Positions 53,319 through 62,810 are shown, counted from the first letter of the stretch. The stretch: 64,000 nucleotides of DNA from Nocardiopsis_C rhodophaea (GCF_039530945.1 NZ_BAAAPC010000002.1:310001-374000), one strand, 5' to 3'. Made by a program: numbers and translations. The notes: generated by a model from the sequence alone, not told the origin.

Positions 53319-53342
53319 CCCCGGCGGATCCCTCCGCCGGGG
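53319..53342 (-). terminator. GC-rich hairpin after the small secreted protein gene
   Basis: CCCCGGCGGA (53319-53328) pairs perfectly with TCCGCCGGGG (53333-53342), loop TCCC. It lies 17 bases after the stop of the gene at 53360-53572 on the minus strand and before the response regulator start. No T-run. Confidence 0.55.
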
Positions 53343-53359
53343 ACGGACATGGGGGGTGG

Positions 53360-53572
53360 TCAGTCCAAGAGGCTGATGCTTGAGCCGTCGTGCTTTCCGC
53401 CGGAGCATACGAAGCCCGTGGGACTGCCTTCCCGGTCGGGAAGGACGACTCCGCCGCCGGCGACGCACTTGTCGGCGGAGACGGACTGCTGGGCGGTGGC
53501 AGGGGCCACGGCCGAGACGGACAGGGCGGCGACGGCCGCGGCGATCAGCACGGCGATGGGACGCGACGGCAT
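53360..53572 (-). CDS. Small secreted protein
   Basis: Protein of 70 residues. A clear signal peptide (AVLIAAAVAALSVSAVAPATA, cleavage after ATA) leaves about 42 residues with two Cys in DKCVAGGG and FVCSGGKH, which may form a disulfide. I recognise no family. The ATG follows GGAG by four bases. It is upstream of the response regulator on the same strand but separated by a hairpin, so it is probably its own unit. Confidence 0.65.
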   Translation of the reverse strand: MPSRPIAVLIAAAVAALSVSAVAPATAQQSVSADKCVAGGGVVLPDREGSPTGFVCSGGKHDGSSISLLD

Positions 53573-53813
53573 GCTTCTCCGATCTCACGGGGGGATTGCA
53601 TCACTACGGTGCGTGTCCTCAGATGCAGCGCGGGAAACGTCGCGTGCCGACCTGGCCACCAGCTTTCCCCTGGTCGGACGTGGAGGCCGCCCGACCAGAG
53701 CCTGCGGGGCGGTGGGCTGTCCACGGCGGCATGTTCGGTCGGCGCACGTTCGGCGTTCCCGACGTCCCCGAGCCCGATGCCCATTGACTCGGGTGACTCC
53801 GCTGCTGTCGGAG

Positions 53814-54545
53814 TCAGGCCCCGTGGCGTGGTCCCGGAGCCTGGTGCCACGGCCCCGACAGCACGCCGACGGCCACCAGCCACGCCGCCACCGCGCCGAT
53901 CTGGACGCGCTGGGCGATACCCAGGCCGTCGACCGGCTGGCCGCCGCCGATGGCGAGGAGGACGAGGACGGCGGCCATCGCCGCCAGCTGCGTGGCGAAG
54001 AGCGCCCACACGGGTCCCGCCGCTCGGCTGCCGCGTTGGTGGAGCGCCAGCGCCCCGGCCCCCACCAGGCCGGCGGTGCCCGAGACCGAGCTGGAGTAGG
54101 AGTGGGCGGTGTGGGCGGCCGACAGCTCGCCGGCGCGCTCCTTGGCCGCGCACACCGCGTCGGCCGACACCATGCAGTCCATCGTCAGAATGGTGTCGGC
54201 GAAGGTCGCGCCACCGAAGAGCAGGAGGCCCAGCCAGAGCACCCGGGACCAGCGTCCGCGGCTCCCCCAGGCCAGTCCGGCCAGCGCGCACACGATCGCC
54301 AGCACGCCGGACACCCGGTCCGTGGCCCGGAACAGGGCGCCGAACGGGGCGTCGGCCGCGGACAGCTCGCTGACGAAGCTCAAGCCAGGATCGATCCCCG
54401 TGGGCAGGACGAACTCCACCAGCCACGCGCTGTAGCTGACAGCGGTGGCGATGGCGGCGATCCTGCCCACGCGTGCCGCCGCCCGGCCGACCGGGGCGGC
54501 CGAGGTCGTTTCCGCCGGTCGGCCGGGCGGGTCTGCGGAGCTCAC
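53814..54545 (-). CDS. DUF998 membrane protein
   Basis: Protein of 243 residues from GTG 54545, which overlaps the lysX stop as GTGA. About six membrane segments follow a short cytoplasmic tail: IAAIATAVSYSAWLVEFVL, VSGVLAIVCALAGLAWG, RVLWLGLLLFGGATFADTIL and others. The FVSELSAADAPFGALFRATDRVSG and SSSVSGTAGLVGAGALAL blocks match DUF998. Function unknown; coupling to lysX suggests a role in the same lipid or envelope process, perhaps in lipid movement, but this is inference. Confidence 0.82.
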   Translation of the reverse strand: MSSADPPGRPAETTSAAPVGRAAARVGRIAAIATAVSYSAWLVEFVLPTGIDPGLSFVSELSAADAPFGALFRATDRVSGVLAIVCALAGLAWGSRGRWSRVLWLGLLLFGGATFADTILTMDCMVSADAVCAAKERAGELSAAHTAHSYSSSVSGTAGLVGAGALALHQRGSRAAGPVWALFATQLAAMAAVLVLLAIGGGQPVDGLGIAQRVQIGAVAAWLVAVGVLSGPWHQAPGPRHGA

Positions 54546-57500
54546 CGGGCCCCCGGCCGCACCAGCGGGAACGGCAGGGTCTCGCGGATGGTCAGGCCGG
54601 TGATCATCATGATCAGCCGGTCCACGCCGATGCCCAGACCGCCCGTGGGCGGCATGGCGTACTCCAGCGCCCGCAGGAAGTCCTCGTCCAGCTCCATCGC
54701 CTCGGGATCGCCCGCGGCGGCGGCCAGCGACTGGGCGGTCAGCCGCTTGCGCTGCTCCACCGGGTCGATCAGCTCGGAGTAGGCCGTGCCCAGCTCGGTC
54801 CCGAACGCGACCAGGTCCCACTTCTCGGCCAGCCGCGCGTCGTCGCGGTGCTGGCGGGTCAGCGGGGACACCTCGGTGGGGAAGTCCAGGTAGAACGTGG
54901 GTTGTTCCGTCTTCTCCTCCACCAGGTGTTCGTACATCTCCAGCACGATCTCGCCCCGGTTCCACCCCTCCTGCAGCGGAACGCCGTGCCGCTCGGCCAG
55001 CGCCATCAGCTCCTCGACCGGGGTATCGGCGGTGACCTCGGTCCCGGTGGCCTCCGAGATCGCGGTGTTGATCGGGATCGCCGGCCAGTCGCCGCTGATG
55101 TCGATCTCGCTCATCGACCCGTCGCTGTTGCGGCGGCGCAGCACCGGCGCGCCGTTGGCCGCGATCGCCGCCTTCTGGATCATGTCCTGCGTGAGCAGGC
55201 GCATGTCGTTGTAGTCGGCGTAGGCCTGGTAGGCCTCCAGCATGGTGAATTCCGGGTTGTGCTTGAAGGAGACGCCCTCGTTGCGGAACGTCCGGCCCAG
55301 CTCGAAGACCTTCTCCACGCCGCCCACACACAGGCGCTTGAGGAACAGCTCCGGCGCGATGCGCAGGTAGAGGTCCATGTCGTAGGCGTTGATGTGGGTG
55401 GTGAACGGGCGGGCGTTCGCGCCGCCGTGCACCGGCTGCAGGATCGGCGTCTCGACCTCCATGAACCCGCGTCCGACCAGCGACTCGCGCAGGCTGTAGA
55501 TCGCGGCGGTACGCGCGCGCAGCGTCGCGCGCGCGTCGGCGTTGACGGCGAGGTCGAGGTAGCGCTGGCGGACCCGCGCCTCGGGGTCGGCCAGGCCACG
55601 GCGCTTGTCCGGCAGCGGCCGCAGGCACTTGGCGGTGAGCCGCCATTCGGTGACGGCGACCGACGGCTCGCCGCGGCGGCTGGTGGCCACCGTGCCGCGC
55701 ACGCCGACGTGGTCGCCGAGGTCGGTGTCGTGGCGCCAGCGCTGCATGCCCTCCTTGCCGGTGGTCGCCTCGGTCAGCATGATCTGGACCTCGCCGCTCC
55801 AGTCGCCGACCGTGGCGAAGCAGACGCCGCCGTGGTCGCGGATCAGCGTCACCCGGCCGGTGATGGACACCTCCGTGCCGCTGTCGGTGTCGGGGGCCAG
55901 CCCCTCGGCCAGGGATCGGGCCGCCGCGCACGTGTGCGTGCGGCCGAAGCCCACCGGGTAGGGGTTGCGTCCGTCGCCGCGGATGGCGTCGATCTTGTCC
56001 AGCCGGACCCGCATCTGCTCGGGCAGGCCGGAGCGCTCGACGGCCACGGGGTCGCGGTCGTCGAACTCCGCGGCGGTCTCGTCGCCCGCCACGAGGGCCG
56101 CGGCGACCTCGCGCTCCTGCGCCGGGACCGAGCGGGGGGCGGCGATGGACGGCCGCTGCGCCGACCGGCGGAAGAGGGTCGGCAGCCGCGGCGCGGTGAC
56201 GAACCCCTCGGCGATGGCCGAGGCCAGGCCGACCTTGGCCAGGTCGCGCGCCTCGCCGAAGCACAGGAAGCGCGGGTTCCACACCGGGCGGTACTTGACG
56301 TTGGAGCGGTACAGCGCTTCCAGCTGCCACCAGCGGGAGAAGAAGAGCAGGAGGCCGCGCCAGGCGCGCAGCACCGGCCCGGCGCCGATGCGCGCCCCTT
56401 CCTCGAAGGCGGCGCGGAACACCGCGAAGTTGAGCGAGACCCGCTTCACGCCCAGGCGCGGGGCGTGCTTCATCAGCCCGGCGACCATGAACTCCATGAG
56501 CCCGTTGTCGGCCTCGCGGTCGCGGCGCATCACGTCCAGGCTCAGCCCGGTGGTGCCCCAGGGCACGAAGGACAGCACAGCGGCCAGTCGCCCGTCCGGC
56601 CCGAGCGTCTCGACCAGCACGCAGCGCCCGTCGTCGGGGTCGCCAAGGCGGCCCAGCGCCATCGAGAAACCGCGCTCGGTTTCCGTGTCGCGCCAGGCGT
56701 CGACCCGGTCGATGATCTTCTCCATCTCATCGGCGGGGATCTCGGAGTGCCGGCGGACCCGGAGGGTGTACCCGGCGCGCTCCACGCGGTGGGCGGCCTG
56801 GCGGACCACGCGCATGGCGCGGCCCTCCAGGGTGAAGTCGCCGACGTTGAGTATGGCCTCGTCACCGAGCTGCAGGACACTCAGCCCCGCGCGGGCATAG
56901 GCCTTGGCGCCCTCCTCGCCCGCGCCCATGACAGCGGGGGTCCAGGCGTGTTCCTCGGCCTCGTTGAGCCAGGCGCGGATGGCCCCGCCCCACGCCTCGG
57001 GGTCGCCGATGGGGTCGCCACTGGCCAGGCTGACTCCGGCCACGACGCGGTAGGTGACGGCGGCCTTGCCGCTGGGGGAGAAACGGACCGTCTTGTCGTG
57101 GCGGGTGGCGAAGTAGCCCAGGGAGTCGCGCTCGCCGTGCGCGTCGAGGAGCGCGCGGATGCGCGCCTCGTCGGGCAAGGTGAGTTCGGCCTTGGCCCGC
57201 TGCGACTTGAACAGCACCAGCACCGCGAGGAGCAGGGCGATGGCGCCGAACAGGCCGAGGGTGAGGTTGACCCAGCCGGGTGCGTTCCCCTCGCGGCCGA
57301 CGGTGAACTGCAGGGCGCCGCCCAGTACCTTCTCCACTGCCCACAGGAACCGGTTGGAGGTGGTGGCGATCGTTCCGGGGAACATCTCGACCAGACCCCA
57401 GCCGAGCAGGATGCCCACGCCCAAACCCGCTGCGAGCACGCCGATCGCCTTGAAGAAGGACCCCGGCTGCACCTTCGCCCGGAACGCGTCGCGCGCCGCC

Positions 57501-57964
57501 ACCAGCAGGACGAGCAGCAGCGTCATGATGGCGGTGTTGGGGACGATGAACCAGTAGAGCCAGTCGACGTCGCTGTCGGTCATTCCGGTGAGCAGCAGGC
57601 CGACGAGCACGAGGTAGTCGAGGACCACGATCAGCGCCAGGTAGATGAGCGCGATGCGGTACGCGACCTTCTTGCGGGAGGCCAGCGCACCGGCCAGCAG
57701 GCCGAGGAACACCGCATAGGCGAGGTTGGGTGGCGCGGGCACGAGGATGACCTCGATGAACTCGGCGATCCCCTCGGTGCGTGTGCGTAGGGGGAGTGAC
57801 AGCGCTCGCAGCGCGCACAGCACCGCGATCAGTGTCAGAACCGTCGCCAGAATGCCCGGGATCGCCGCTTTGACACGCTGCCAAGCGGATGGGCGCGCCT
57901 CGGTGTCAGCGCGTCCGGCAGGCTGTGTGCGGCCGGACTCGGCCGGGCTGGAAATGACGGTCAA
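54542..57964 (-). CDS. lysX: Bifunctional lysyl-tRNA synthetase / lysylphosphatidylglycerol synthase
   Basis: Protein of 1140 residues in three parts: about seven membrane segments (residues 30-250), a DUF2156 aminoacyl-transferase domain (about 270-580, WGTTGLSLDVMRRDREADNGLMEFMVAGLMK), then a complete class II lysyl-tRNA synthetase (OB fold ISGDW-type strand EVSITGRVTLIRDHGGVCFATVGD and catalytic GRTFRNEGVSFKHNPEFTMLEAYQAYADY). It loads Lys on tRNA and transfers it to phosphatidylglycerol, giving resistance to cationic peptides, as mycobacterial LysX does. The start is TTG 57964 with GGGGG six bases upstream. A DUF998 gene is coupled after it. Confidence 0.94.
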   Translation of the reverse strand: MTVISSPAESGRTQPAGRADTEARPSAWQRVKAAIPGILATVLTLIAVLCALRALSLPLRTRTEGIAEFIEVILVPAPPNLAYAVFLGLLAGALASRKKVAYRIALIYLALIVVLDYLVLVGLLLTGMTDSDVDWLYWFIVPNTAIMTLLLVLLVAARDAFRAKVQPGSFFKAIGVLAAGLGVGILLGWGLVEMFPGTIATTSNRFLWAVEKVLGGALQFTVGREGNAPGWVNLTLGLFGAIALLLAVLVLFKSQRAKAELTLPDEARIRALLDAHGERDSLGYFATRHDKTVRFSPSGKAAVTYRVVAGVSLASGDPIGDPEAWGGAIRAWLNEAEEHAWTPAVMGAGEEGAKAYARAGLSVLQLGDEAILNVGDFTLEGRAMRVVRQAAHRVERAGYTLRVRRHSEIPADEMEKIIDRVDAWRDTETERGFSMALGRLGDPDDGRCVLVETLGPDGRLAAVLSFVPWGTTGLSLDVMRRDREADNGLMEFMVAGLMKHAPRLGVKRVSLNFAVFRAAFEEGARIGAGPVLRAWRGLLLFFSRWWQLEALYRSNVKYRPVWNPRFLCFGEARDLAKVGLASAIAEGFVTAPRLPTLFRRSAQRPSIAAPRSVPAQEREVAAALVAGDETAAEFDDRDPVAVERSGLPEQMRVRLDKIDAIRGDGRNPYPVGFGRTHTCAAARSLAEGLAPDTDSGTEVSITGRVTLIRDHGGVCFATVGDWSGEVQIMLTEATTGKEGMQRWRHDTDLGDHVGVRGTVATSRRGEPSVAVTEWRLTAKCLRPLPDKRRGLADPEARVRQRYLDLAVNADARATLRARTAAIYSLRESLVGRGFMEVETPILQPVHGGANARPFTTHINAYDMDLYLRIAPELFLKRLCVGGVEKVFELGRTFRNEGVSFKHNPEFTMLEAYQAYADYNDMRLLTQDMIQKAAIAANGAPVLRRRNSDGSMSEIDISGDWPAIPINTAISEATGTEVTADTPVEELMALAERHGVPLQEGWNRGEIVLEMYEHLVEEKTEQPTFYLDFPTEVSPLTRQHRDDARLAEKWDLVAFGTELGTAYSELIDPVEQRKRLTAQSLAAAAGDPEAMELDEDFLRALEYAMPPTGGLGIGVDRLIMMITGLTIRETLPFPLVRPGAR

Positions 57965-57987
57965 CGATTACCCCCAGTTATCGTTGA
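57961..57987 (-). promoter_or_regulatory. Hairpin over the lysX translation start
   Basis: TCAACGAT (57961-57968) and ATCGTTGA (57980-57987) are perfect 8-base arms. On the lysX strand one arm contains the TTG start codon and the loop contains the GGGGG ribosome site. It may be a protein operator or an RNA hairpin that limits translation. Confidence 0.35.
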
Positions 57988-58303
57988 ACTGCTGTTCGTA
58001 ATGGAACTCCATTGGGTCCGCTGCGGACCTGTACTGCGTTGGTCGCACCGAGCACCAGGATCGCGCACGTGCGCCGGGGACGGCCTCATCCGTGTGGCTG
58101 AATTCGGTGGCCGAAAGTAGGCGCATCCAAAACCGCCATAATGGCGGGCGCGCGGTCGAGAGCGAACAACAGGGCACCCATGTATGGGTAAAAGGTGATC
58201 AGCGGGCGCGGCGCAGTGCCGGTCCGGGAGCCGCGCGCGGCGCTCGGGCCGACCTAGGCTGATGGTAGGGGCCGAAGGGCCCAAGGAGAGCGAGGCGGGT
58301 GAG
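57965..58303. other. Divergent region between lysX and the universal stress protein gene
   Basis: About 340 bases without a gene. It holds the lysX start hairpin and a short dyad AATGGA/TCCATT at 58000-58013. The universal stress gene promoter should lie in the A/T-richer part near 58120-58200. Confidence 0.45.
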
Positions 58304-59212
58304 ATGAGCAACACGCCCGAGCTTCGACGGATGGTCGTCGGGGTGGACGGGTCCGACTCCAGCCGGTACGCGCTGGAGTGGTCGGCGAACCAGGCGGTGC
58401 AGCGCGGACTCGGCGTGCGGATCGTCACCGCGGTCTGGCCGCTCGTGGCGGAGGGGCCGTTCAGCGATGTCGTCCACGCGGGTGAATCCTCGTCCTCCTC
58501 CGCGCGGGAGCAGGACGCCCGCGCGCTGCTCGACTACGCGCGCGACTGGGTGCTGCGGATCTTCCCCGAACTCGACGTGGAGGAAAAACTGGCCGCCGCG
58601 CGCCCGGCCGAGGCCCTGCTGGAGGAGGCGGCCAAGCCCGAGACGGCCGCGGTGGTCATCGGATCGCGCGGACTGGGCGGTCTGGCCACGGCGTTCGTTG
58701 GGTCGGTCGGCGTGGAGCTGGCGGCGCGCTGCCCGGTGCCGCTGGTGGTGCTGCCGAAGAAACACGAGTCGGCGCATGGGGCCAGGGGCCGCATCATCGT
58801 CGGCGTCGACGGCTCCGAGCCGAGCCGCCGAGCCCTGGAGTTCGGCTTCCGGCAGGCCCACGCGGTCGGCGCCGAACTCGTCGCGGTGTGCGCGTGGCAG
58901 CCGATGGCCGCCTTCGCCTCGGCGATGGGACCGGTCCCGCCGGAGGCGTTCGACGACGGCGCGATAGAGGCCGCGGCGCGCCGCACCGCCGAGGAGGAAC
59001 TGCGCGAACCCAGCGCCCAGTACCCGGACGTGATCGTCGACGTCCGCGCGGTCCGGGCCCACCCCGTCGTCGCCCTGCTGGAGGAGGCGACCCCGGCCGA
59101 CCTCATCGTTGTGGGCTCGCGCGGCCGAGGCGGATTCACCGGCCTCCTCCTGGGCTCGGTCAGCCAGTCCATCCTCCACGGCGCCCACGGCCCCGTGGCC
59201 ATCGTGCACTGA
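58304..59212 (+). CDS. Universal stress protein with two UspA domains
   Basis: Protein of 302 residues from ATG 58304. Both halves have the full UspA fold: VVGVDGSDSSRYALEWSANQA and later VIGSRGLGGLATAFVGSVG in the first, IVGVDGSEPSRRALEFGFRQA and VVGSRGRGGFTGLLLGSVSQS in the second. The G-x2-G-x9-G-S/T nucleotide motif is present in both, so ATP binding is expected. In actinobacteria such tandem proteins respond to hypoxia or dormancy. Monocistronic. Confidence 0.93.
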   Translation: MSNTPELRRMVVGVDGSDSSRYALEWSANQAVQRGLGVRIVTAVWPLVAEGPFSDVVHAGESSSSSAREQDARALLDYARDWVLRIFPELDVEEKLAAARPAEALLEEAAKPETAAVVIGSRGLGGLATAFVGSVGVELAARCPVPLVVLPKKHESAHGARGRIIVGVDGSEPSRRALEFGFRQAHAVGAELVAVCAWQPMAAFASAMGPVPPEAFDDGAIEAAARRTAEEELREPSAQYPDVIVDVRAVRAHPVVALLEEATPADLIVVGSRGRGGFTGLLLGSVSQSILHGAHGPVAIVH

Positions 59213-59426
59213 GGGCCCGACGCCCCCACCGCCCCGTGCTCGGCGCCGCTGCCCGCCTCAGCGCATGGGGCACGCCAGCACGGACAGGGCCGCGCGGCTA
59301 ACCCGCGACCCCGCTCCGCGACTATCGCGCGAGCGCGGGAGGCGAACTGGAGATCCTTCGAGGGATTGTCGTGATCATTACGAGGTACGGCGGGTCACTG
59401 TGCGTTAGCAGCGGAGAGGAGCATGG

Positions 59427-60581
59427 GTGATCGTCCTCGGCCTGTCGTCCGGAACGTCGGTCGACGGCATCGACGTCGCCGTCGCCGACCTGCGGCTGGA
59501 GGCGGGGGAGGTGCTGTTGGCCCCCGTCGCGTACCGGGAGGTCCCCTACCCCGGGCGGCTGCGGGACGACATCCTCGCCGCGCTTCCGCCCGCGCCGACC
59601 ACGCTGGACGCCGTCTGCCGCCTCGACGCCCGGATCGGACAGGCCTTCGCAGACGCTGCCGAGGCGGCGATCGGCGACCTGTGCCCGCGGCGGACCGCCG
59701 ACCTCGTCGTCGCCCACGGGCAGACCGTGTACCACTGGGTGGAGGACGGGCAGGCGCGCGGAACGCTGCAGCTGGGGCAACCAGCCTGGATCGCCGAGGC
59801 CACCGGCCTGCCCGTCGTCTCCGACCCGCGTGCCCGCGATATCGCCGCCGGGGGGCAGGGCGCTCCGCTGACGAGCACGCTGGATGTGCTGTGGCTGTCG
59901 GGGCGGGACGCGCCGGCCGCCGCGCTCAACGTCGGCGGGATCGCCAACCTCACCGTCGTCGCGCCGGGGCGCCCACCGGTCGCGTTCGACACCGGACCGG
60001 GCAACGCCCTGCTCGACGCGGCCGTGCGGCGGGCCACCGCTGGGCGCGAGGCCATGGACGTCGACGGGCACCGGGCGCGGCGCGGGCGCGTCCATCCCGG
60101 CCTGCTCGGGCGGCTGCGTGCGGACCCCTACTACGCGCGGCCCGCCCCCAAGTCGACCGGCAAGGAACTCTTCCACTCCGGCTACCTGGACTCCGCGCTC
60201 GACGGGACCGACGTCAGCGAGGACGACCTGTGCGCCACGCTCGTCGCGCTCACAGCGGAGACGGTCGCCGAGGCCTGCCGCGCCCACGGGGTCACCGAGG
60301 TGATCGCGTCCGGCGGCGGGCTGCGCAACCCCGTGCTCGCCGAGGCGCTGCGCGCCGCGCTCGCCCCGGCCACCGTGGACACCTCGGCCGCGTTCGATAT
60401 CGACCCCGACGCCAAGGAGGCCTGCCTCTTCGCCCTGCTCGGCTTCCTGACGTGGCACGGCATCCCCGCGACGATCCCCTCCTGCACCGGGGCGCGCCAT
60501 TCCACCCTGGCCGGGCGGATCACTCCGAACATGGACCGACGTCCGCTACCGCGACGCCTACGCGTCGTGGGGCGATCGTGA
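59427..60581 (+). CDS. anmK: Anhydro-N-acetylmuramic acid kinase
   Basis: Protein of 384 residues from GTG 59427. It phosphorylates 1,6-anhydroMurNAc during peptidoglycan recycling, giving MurNAc-6-phosphate. AnmK blocks: VLGLSSGTSVDGIDVAV (phosphate loop), VAHGQTVYHW, GTLQLGQPAWIAEATG, LNVGGIANLTVV, AFDTGPGNALLD and SGYLDSALDG, then ASGGGLRNP. The C-terminus is slightly Arg-rich. GGAGAGGAG lies upstream. No other recycling genes are next to it. Confidence 0.95.
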   Translation: MIVLGLSSGTSVDGIDVAVADLRLEAGEVLLAPVAYREVPYPGRLRDDILAALPPAPTTLDAVCRLDARIGQAFADAAEAAIGDLCPRRTADLVVAHGQTVYHWVEDGQARGTLQLGQPAWIAEATGLPVVSDPRARDIAAGGQGAPLTSTLDVLWLSGRDAPAAALNVGGIANLTVVAPGRPPVAFDTGPGNALLDAAVRRATAGREAMDVDGHRARRGRVHPGLLGRLRADPYYARPAPKSTGKELFHSGYLDSALDGTDVSEDDLCATLVALTAETVAEACRAHGVTEVIASGGGLRNPVLAEALRAALAPATVDTSAAFDIDPDAKEACLFALLGFLTWHGIPATIPSCTGARHSTLAGRITPNMDRRPLPRRLRVVGRS

Positions 60582-60656
60582 CCTCGTGGTCGGCAGGTAG
60601 GTTGACCTGGGCATACGTCCGTCATCTGGCGATTCGCGGAATTTCTGGATTTCCGA

Positions 60657-61265
60657 GTGTCTTCGGCTGGTATCGGCGATTATGAGGGTGTGCGGCGTCC
60701 AACTCCCCCCACAGTTCGCCAGACGACCGCGGACGACGACCTGGAAGAGCGCCACGACCAGCTGGTACGCACGCTCTACCAGGAGTTCCAGGTCCCCCTC
60801 CTGCGCAACGTCCGGCACCTGACCGGCGGTGACCAGCAATGGGCCGAGGATGTGGTCCAAGAAACCGTCGTGCGCGCCTGGCGCAACGCCTCCCGCCTCG
60901 AAATCGAGCCCCACAGCCTGTGGGCGTGGTTATTGACCGTGGCTCGACGCATCGTCATCGACAACCGCCGCCAGCGCGGCCACCGCCCCCAGGAGATCGT
61001 GGCCGACCGGATCGAGGCCGAACCGCCGGTTCCCGACGGGTCCGAACCCACGCTGTCGGCGATGGTCGTGCTGGAAGCACTCCGCGGGCTGGCGGCGCAC
61101 CACCGCGATGTCCTGGCCCACGTGTACCTGCGTGACCGTTCCGTCAGCGAGACCGCGGAAACGCTGGGGATCCCCGCCGGAACGGTCAAGTCGAGGATGC
61201 ACTACGGCCTGCGCCAGCTGCGCGAGTCCCTCAAGGAGCGTGACGAGAGGGAACAACCTGACTGA
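60657..61265 (+). CDS. ECF-type RNA polymerase sigma factor
   Basis: Protein of 202 residues from GTG 60657 (GTG 60690 is also possible). Region 2: LLRNVRHLTGGDQQWAEDVVQETVVRAWRNASR and WLLTVARRIVIDNRRQR; region 4: LAAHHRDVLAHVYLRDRSVSETAETLGIPAGTVKSRMHYGLRQLRESL. The layout is of group ECF sigma factors with zinc-binding anti-sigma partners, but no anti-sigma gene follows: the next gene is convergent. So the partner is elsewhere or absent. Confidence 0.93.
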   Translation: MSSAGIGDYEGVRRPTPPTVRQTTADDDLEERHDQLVRTLYQEFQVPLLRNVRHLTGGDQQWAEDVVQETVVRAWRNASRLEIEPHSLWAWLLTVARRIVIDNRRQRGHRPQEIVADRIEAEPPVPDGSEPTLSAMVVLEALRGLAAHHRDVLAHVYLRDRSVSETAETLGIPAGTVKSRMHYGLRQLRESLKERDEREQPD

Positions 61266-61325
61266 AGTACCTGGCTGGAGTGGCTAGCGAGGGAGCGGCG
61301 ACGCGCGAGGCCGTCTCGGCCCCCG

Positions 61326-62810
61326 TCAGCCGTTCGGCGTCGAATCGAGGCGCAGGGCGAGGGTCGGGCACATCTGCACCGCCTTCGCCGCTGCCTCCTC
61401 CAGCTTCTCCGGGACGTCCATGGTCGGGCTCTCGGGGAAGCCGTTCCGATCGAGCTGGATCAGCTCGGGGACGAGCTGGGCGCACAGGCCGTGGCCGTCG
61501 CAGCGGGACCAGTCCAGGACCAGGCGGAGGCCCGAGTCGTCCTTGGGGAGGGGCAGCCGACCGGGTCGTGAGGCTCCACAGCCGCCGTCGTACTGGTGGG
61601 CGGCCACATCGTCGGGGAACGCCTCCAGCGCGGACAGCGCCATGCGGGCGGTGCCGTCCGGGTGCGAGCACGCGCCGCGGCGGTTGCCGACGGCCGCCGC
61701 CCGCTGTACCTCCTCGGGATCGCCCTCCCCGTCCACCAGGGCGTCGAACGCGCGGGCGAGTTCGGGCAGGCCGCGGAAGCACGGACCGCACTGCATGGCG
61801 CTCTCCTTGGCCATGTAGCGCAGCACCAGCGCGGTCTCCTCCAGCGGGCAGGCGTCACTTGTGAGAGGAACGACGACGCCGGCGCCCAGCACCGCGCCGA
61901 CCGCCTCCATACCCGCTCGGGATACCACGGCCCGCTCTACGGCGTCGGGCCGCAGCCACATGCCGTGATATCCGCCCATGAGGACGCCCCGGCCGACCGG
62001 CGCGTGGCAGGCGACCAGCACGTCGGAGAGGGGGGTCCCGCTGGGGCACTCGACGACGCCCGGAGACCTGGCCGAGCCGCTGACGCTCAACAGCACCGTC
62101 CCGGGCTCGTTCGGCACGCCCACGGTGGAGTACTGGTCCGCGCCCAGCGCCGCGATGAGGCTGAGCTGCGCGTAGGTCTCGGCGTTGGACAGCATGGTGG
62201 GCAGCCCGTCGACGCCGCGGTCGCTGGCCCGGATCTTGCGGCCGGGCGGGATAGGGGTCTGGCCGTTGATCCCCCGGACCAGTGAGCCGCCCTCACCAGA
62301 GATGAACCGGTCGGGCATCCGCACCACCTGGACGGCGATGTCGGAGGCGCGTTCGTCGATGGCGGCGAGCAGGGACTTCTCACCGGCCTCGCCGCAGGCG
62401 ATGCCGATGGTGATCTCGGGAGCGTTGAGCGCCCGCGCGGTCAGTTCGGCGCCGTCGAGGATGAGGTGGGGCGCCCGGGTGAGCAGCATCAGGTCCTTCG
62501 CGGAGGCGGGCTCACCCTCGGTCGCGTTCACGACCACCCGCACGGGTGAGGTGCGCCGCTGCGCCGAGCGCACGACCGCCTGCAGTTTGCGGGCGAACGG
62601 GAACCCCGCGCCTCCCTTTCCGCGCAGGTCGGCGAGGCCGGCCATGGTCATCAGGTCATCGACGTTCAGCCGCGGCATGTCGCCGTGCAGCGCCTGGTGG
62701 GTCAGGAAGTCGAGGCGCGAGCCGCGCCCACTGTCGAGTCCGAGCGTGAGGCGGGGCGTGCCCATGGCGTGGACCGGAGGGACCTGTCCCAGGGGAGCGG
62801 TCGTTGTCAT
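61326..62810 (-). CDS. NuoF-like flavoprotein fused to a C-terminal ferredoxin
   Basis: Protein of 494 residues. The NuoF-type region has LRGKGGAGFPFARKLQAV and VNATEGEPASAKD (FMN/NAD site), SNAETYAQLSLI, an SLBB-like part and a Fe-S region ESAMQCGPCFRG plus a later CSHPDGT. The first Cys of the usual ESCGxCxPC motif is Ala here, leaving three of four ligands. The last 75 residues are a ferredoxin with CDGHGLC and a later Cys-Pro, of the 3Fe-4S/4Fe-4S CxxHxxC type. The ATG overlaps the stop of the membrane protein gene, so the two work together, probably as an electron transfer module. Confidence 0.85.
   Translation of the reverse strand: MTTTAPLGQVPPVHAMGTPRLTLGLDSGRGSRLDFLTHQALHGDMPRLNVDDLMTMAGLADLRGKGGAGFPFARKLQAVVRSAQRRTSPVRVVVNATEGEPASAKDLMLLTRAPHLILDGAELTARALNAPEITIGIACGEAGEKSLLAAIDERASDIAVQVVRMPDRFISGEGGSLVRGINGQTPIPPGRKIRASDRGVDGLPTMLSNAETYAQLSLIAALGADQYSTVGVPNEPGTVLLSVSGSARSPGVVECPSGTPLSDVLVACHAPVGRGVLMGGYHGMWLRPDAVERAVVSRAGMEAVGAVLGAGVVVPLTSDACPLEETALVLRYMAKESAMQCGPCFRGLPELARAFDALVDGEGDPEEVQRAAAVGNRRGACSHPDGTARMALSALEAFPDDVAAHQYDGGCGASRPGRLPLPKDDSGLRLVLDWSRCDGHGLCAQLVPELIQLDRNGFPESPTMDVPEKLEEAAAKAVQMCPTLALRLDSTPNG

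Noticed and set aside
54473..57790. A 1105-codon plus-strand open frame opposite lysX
   Set aside because: LysX domains on the minus strand are unmistakable; the opposite frame is compositional shadow.
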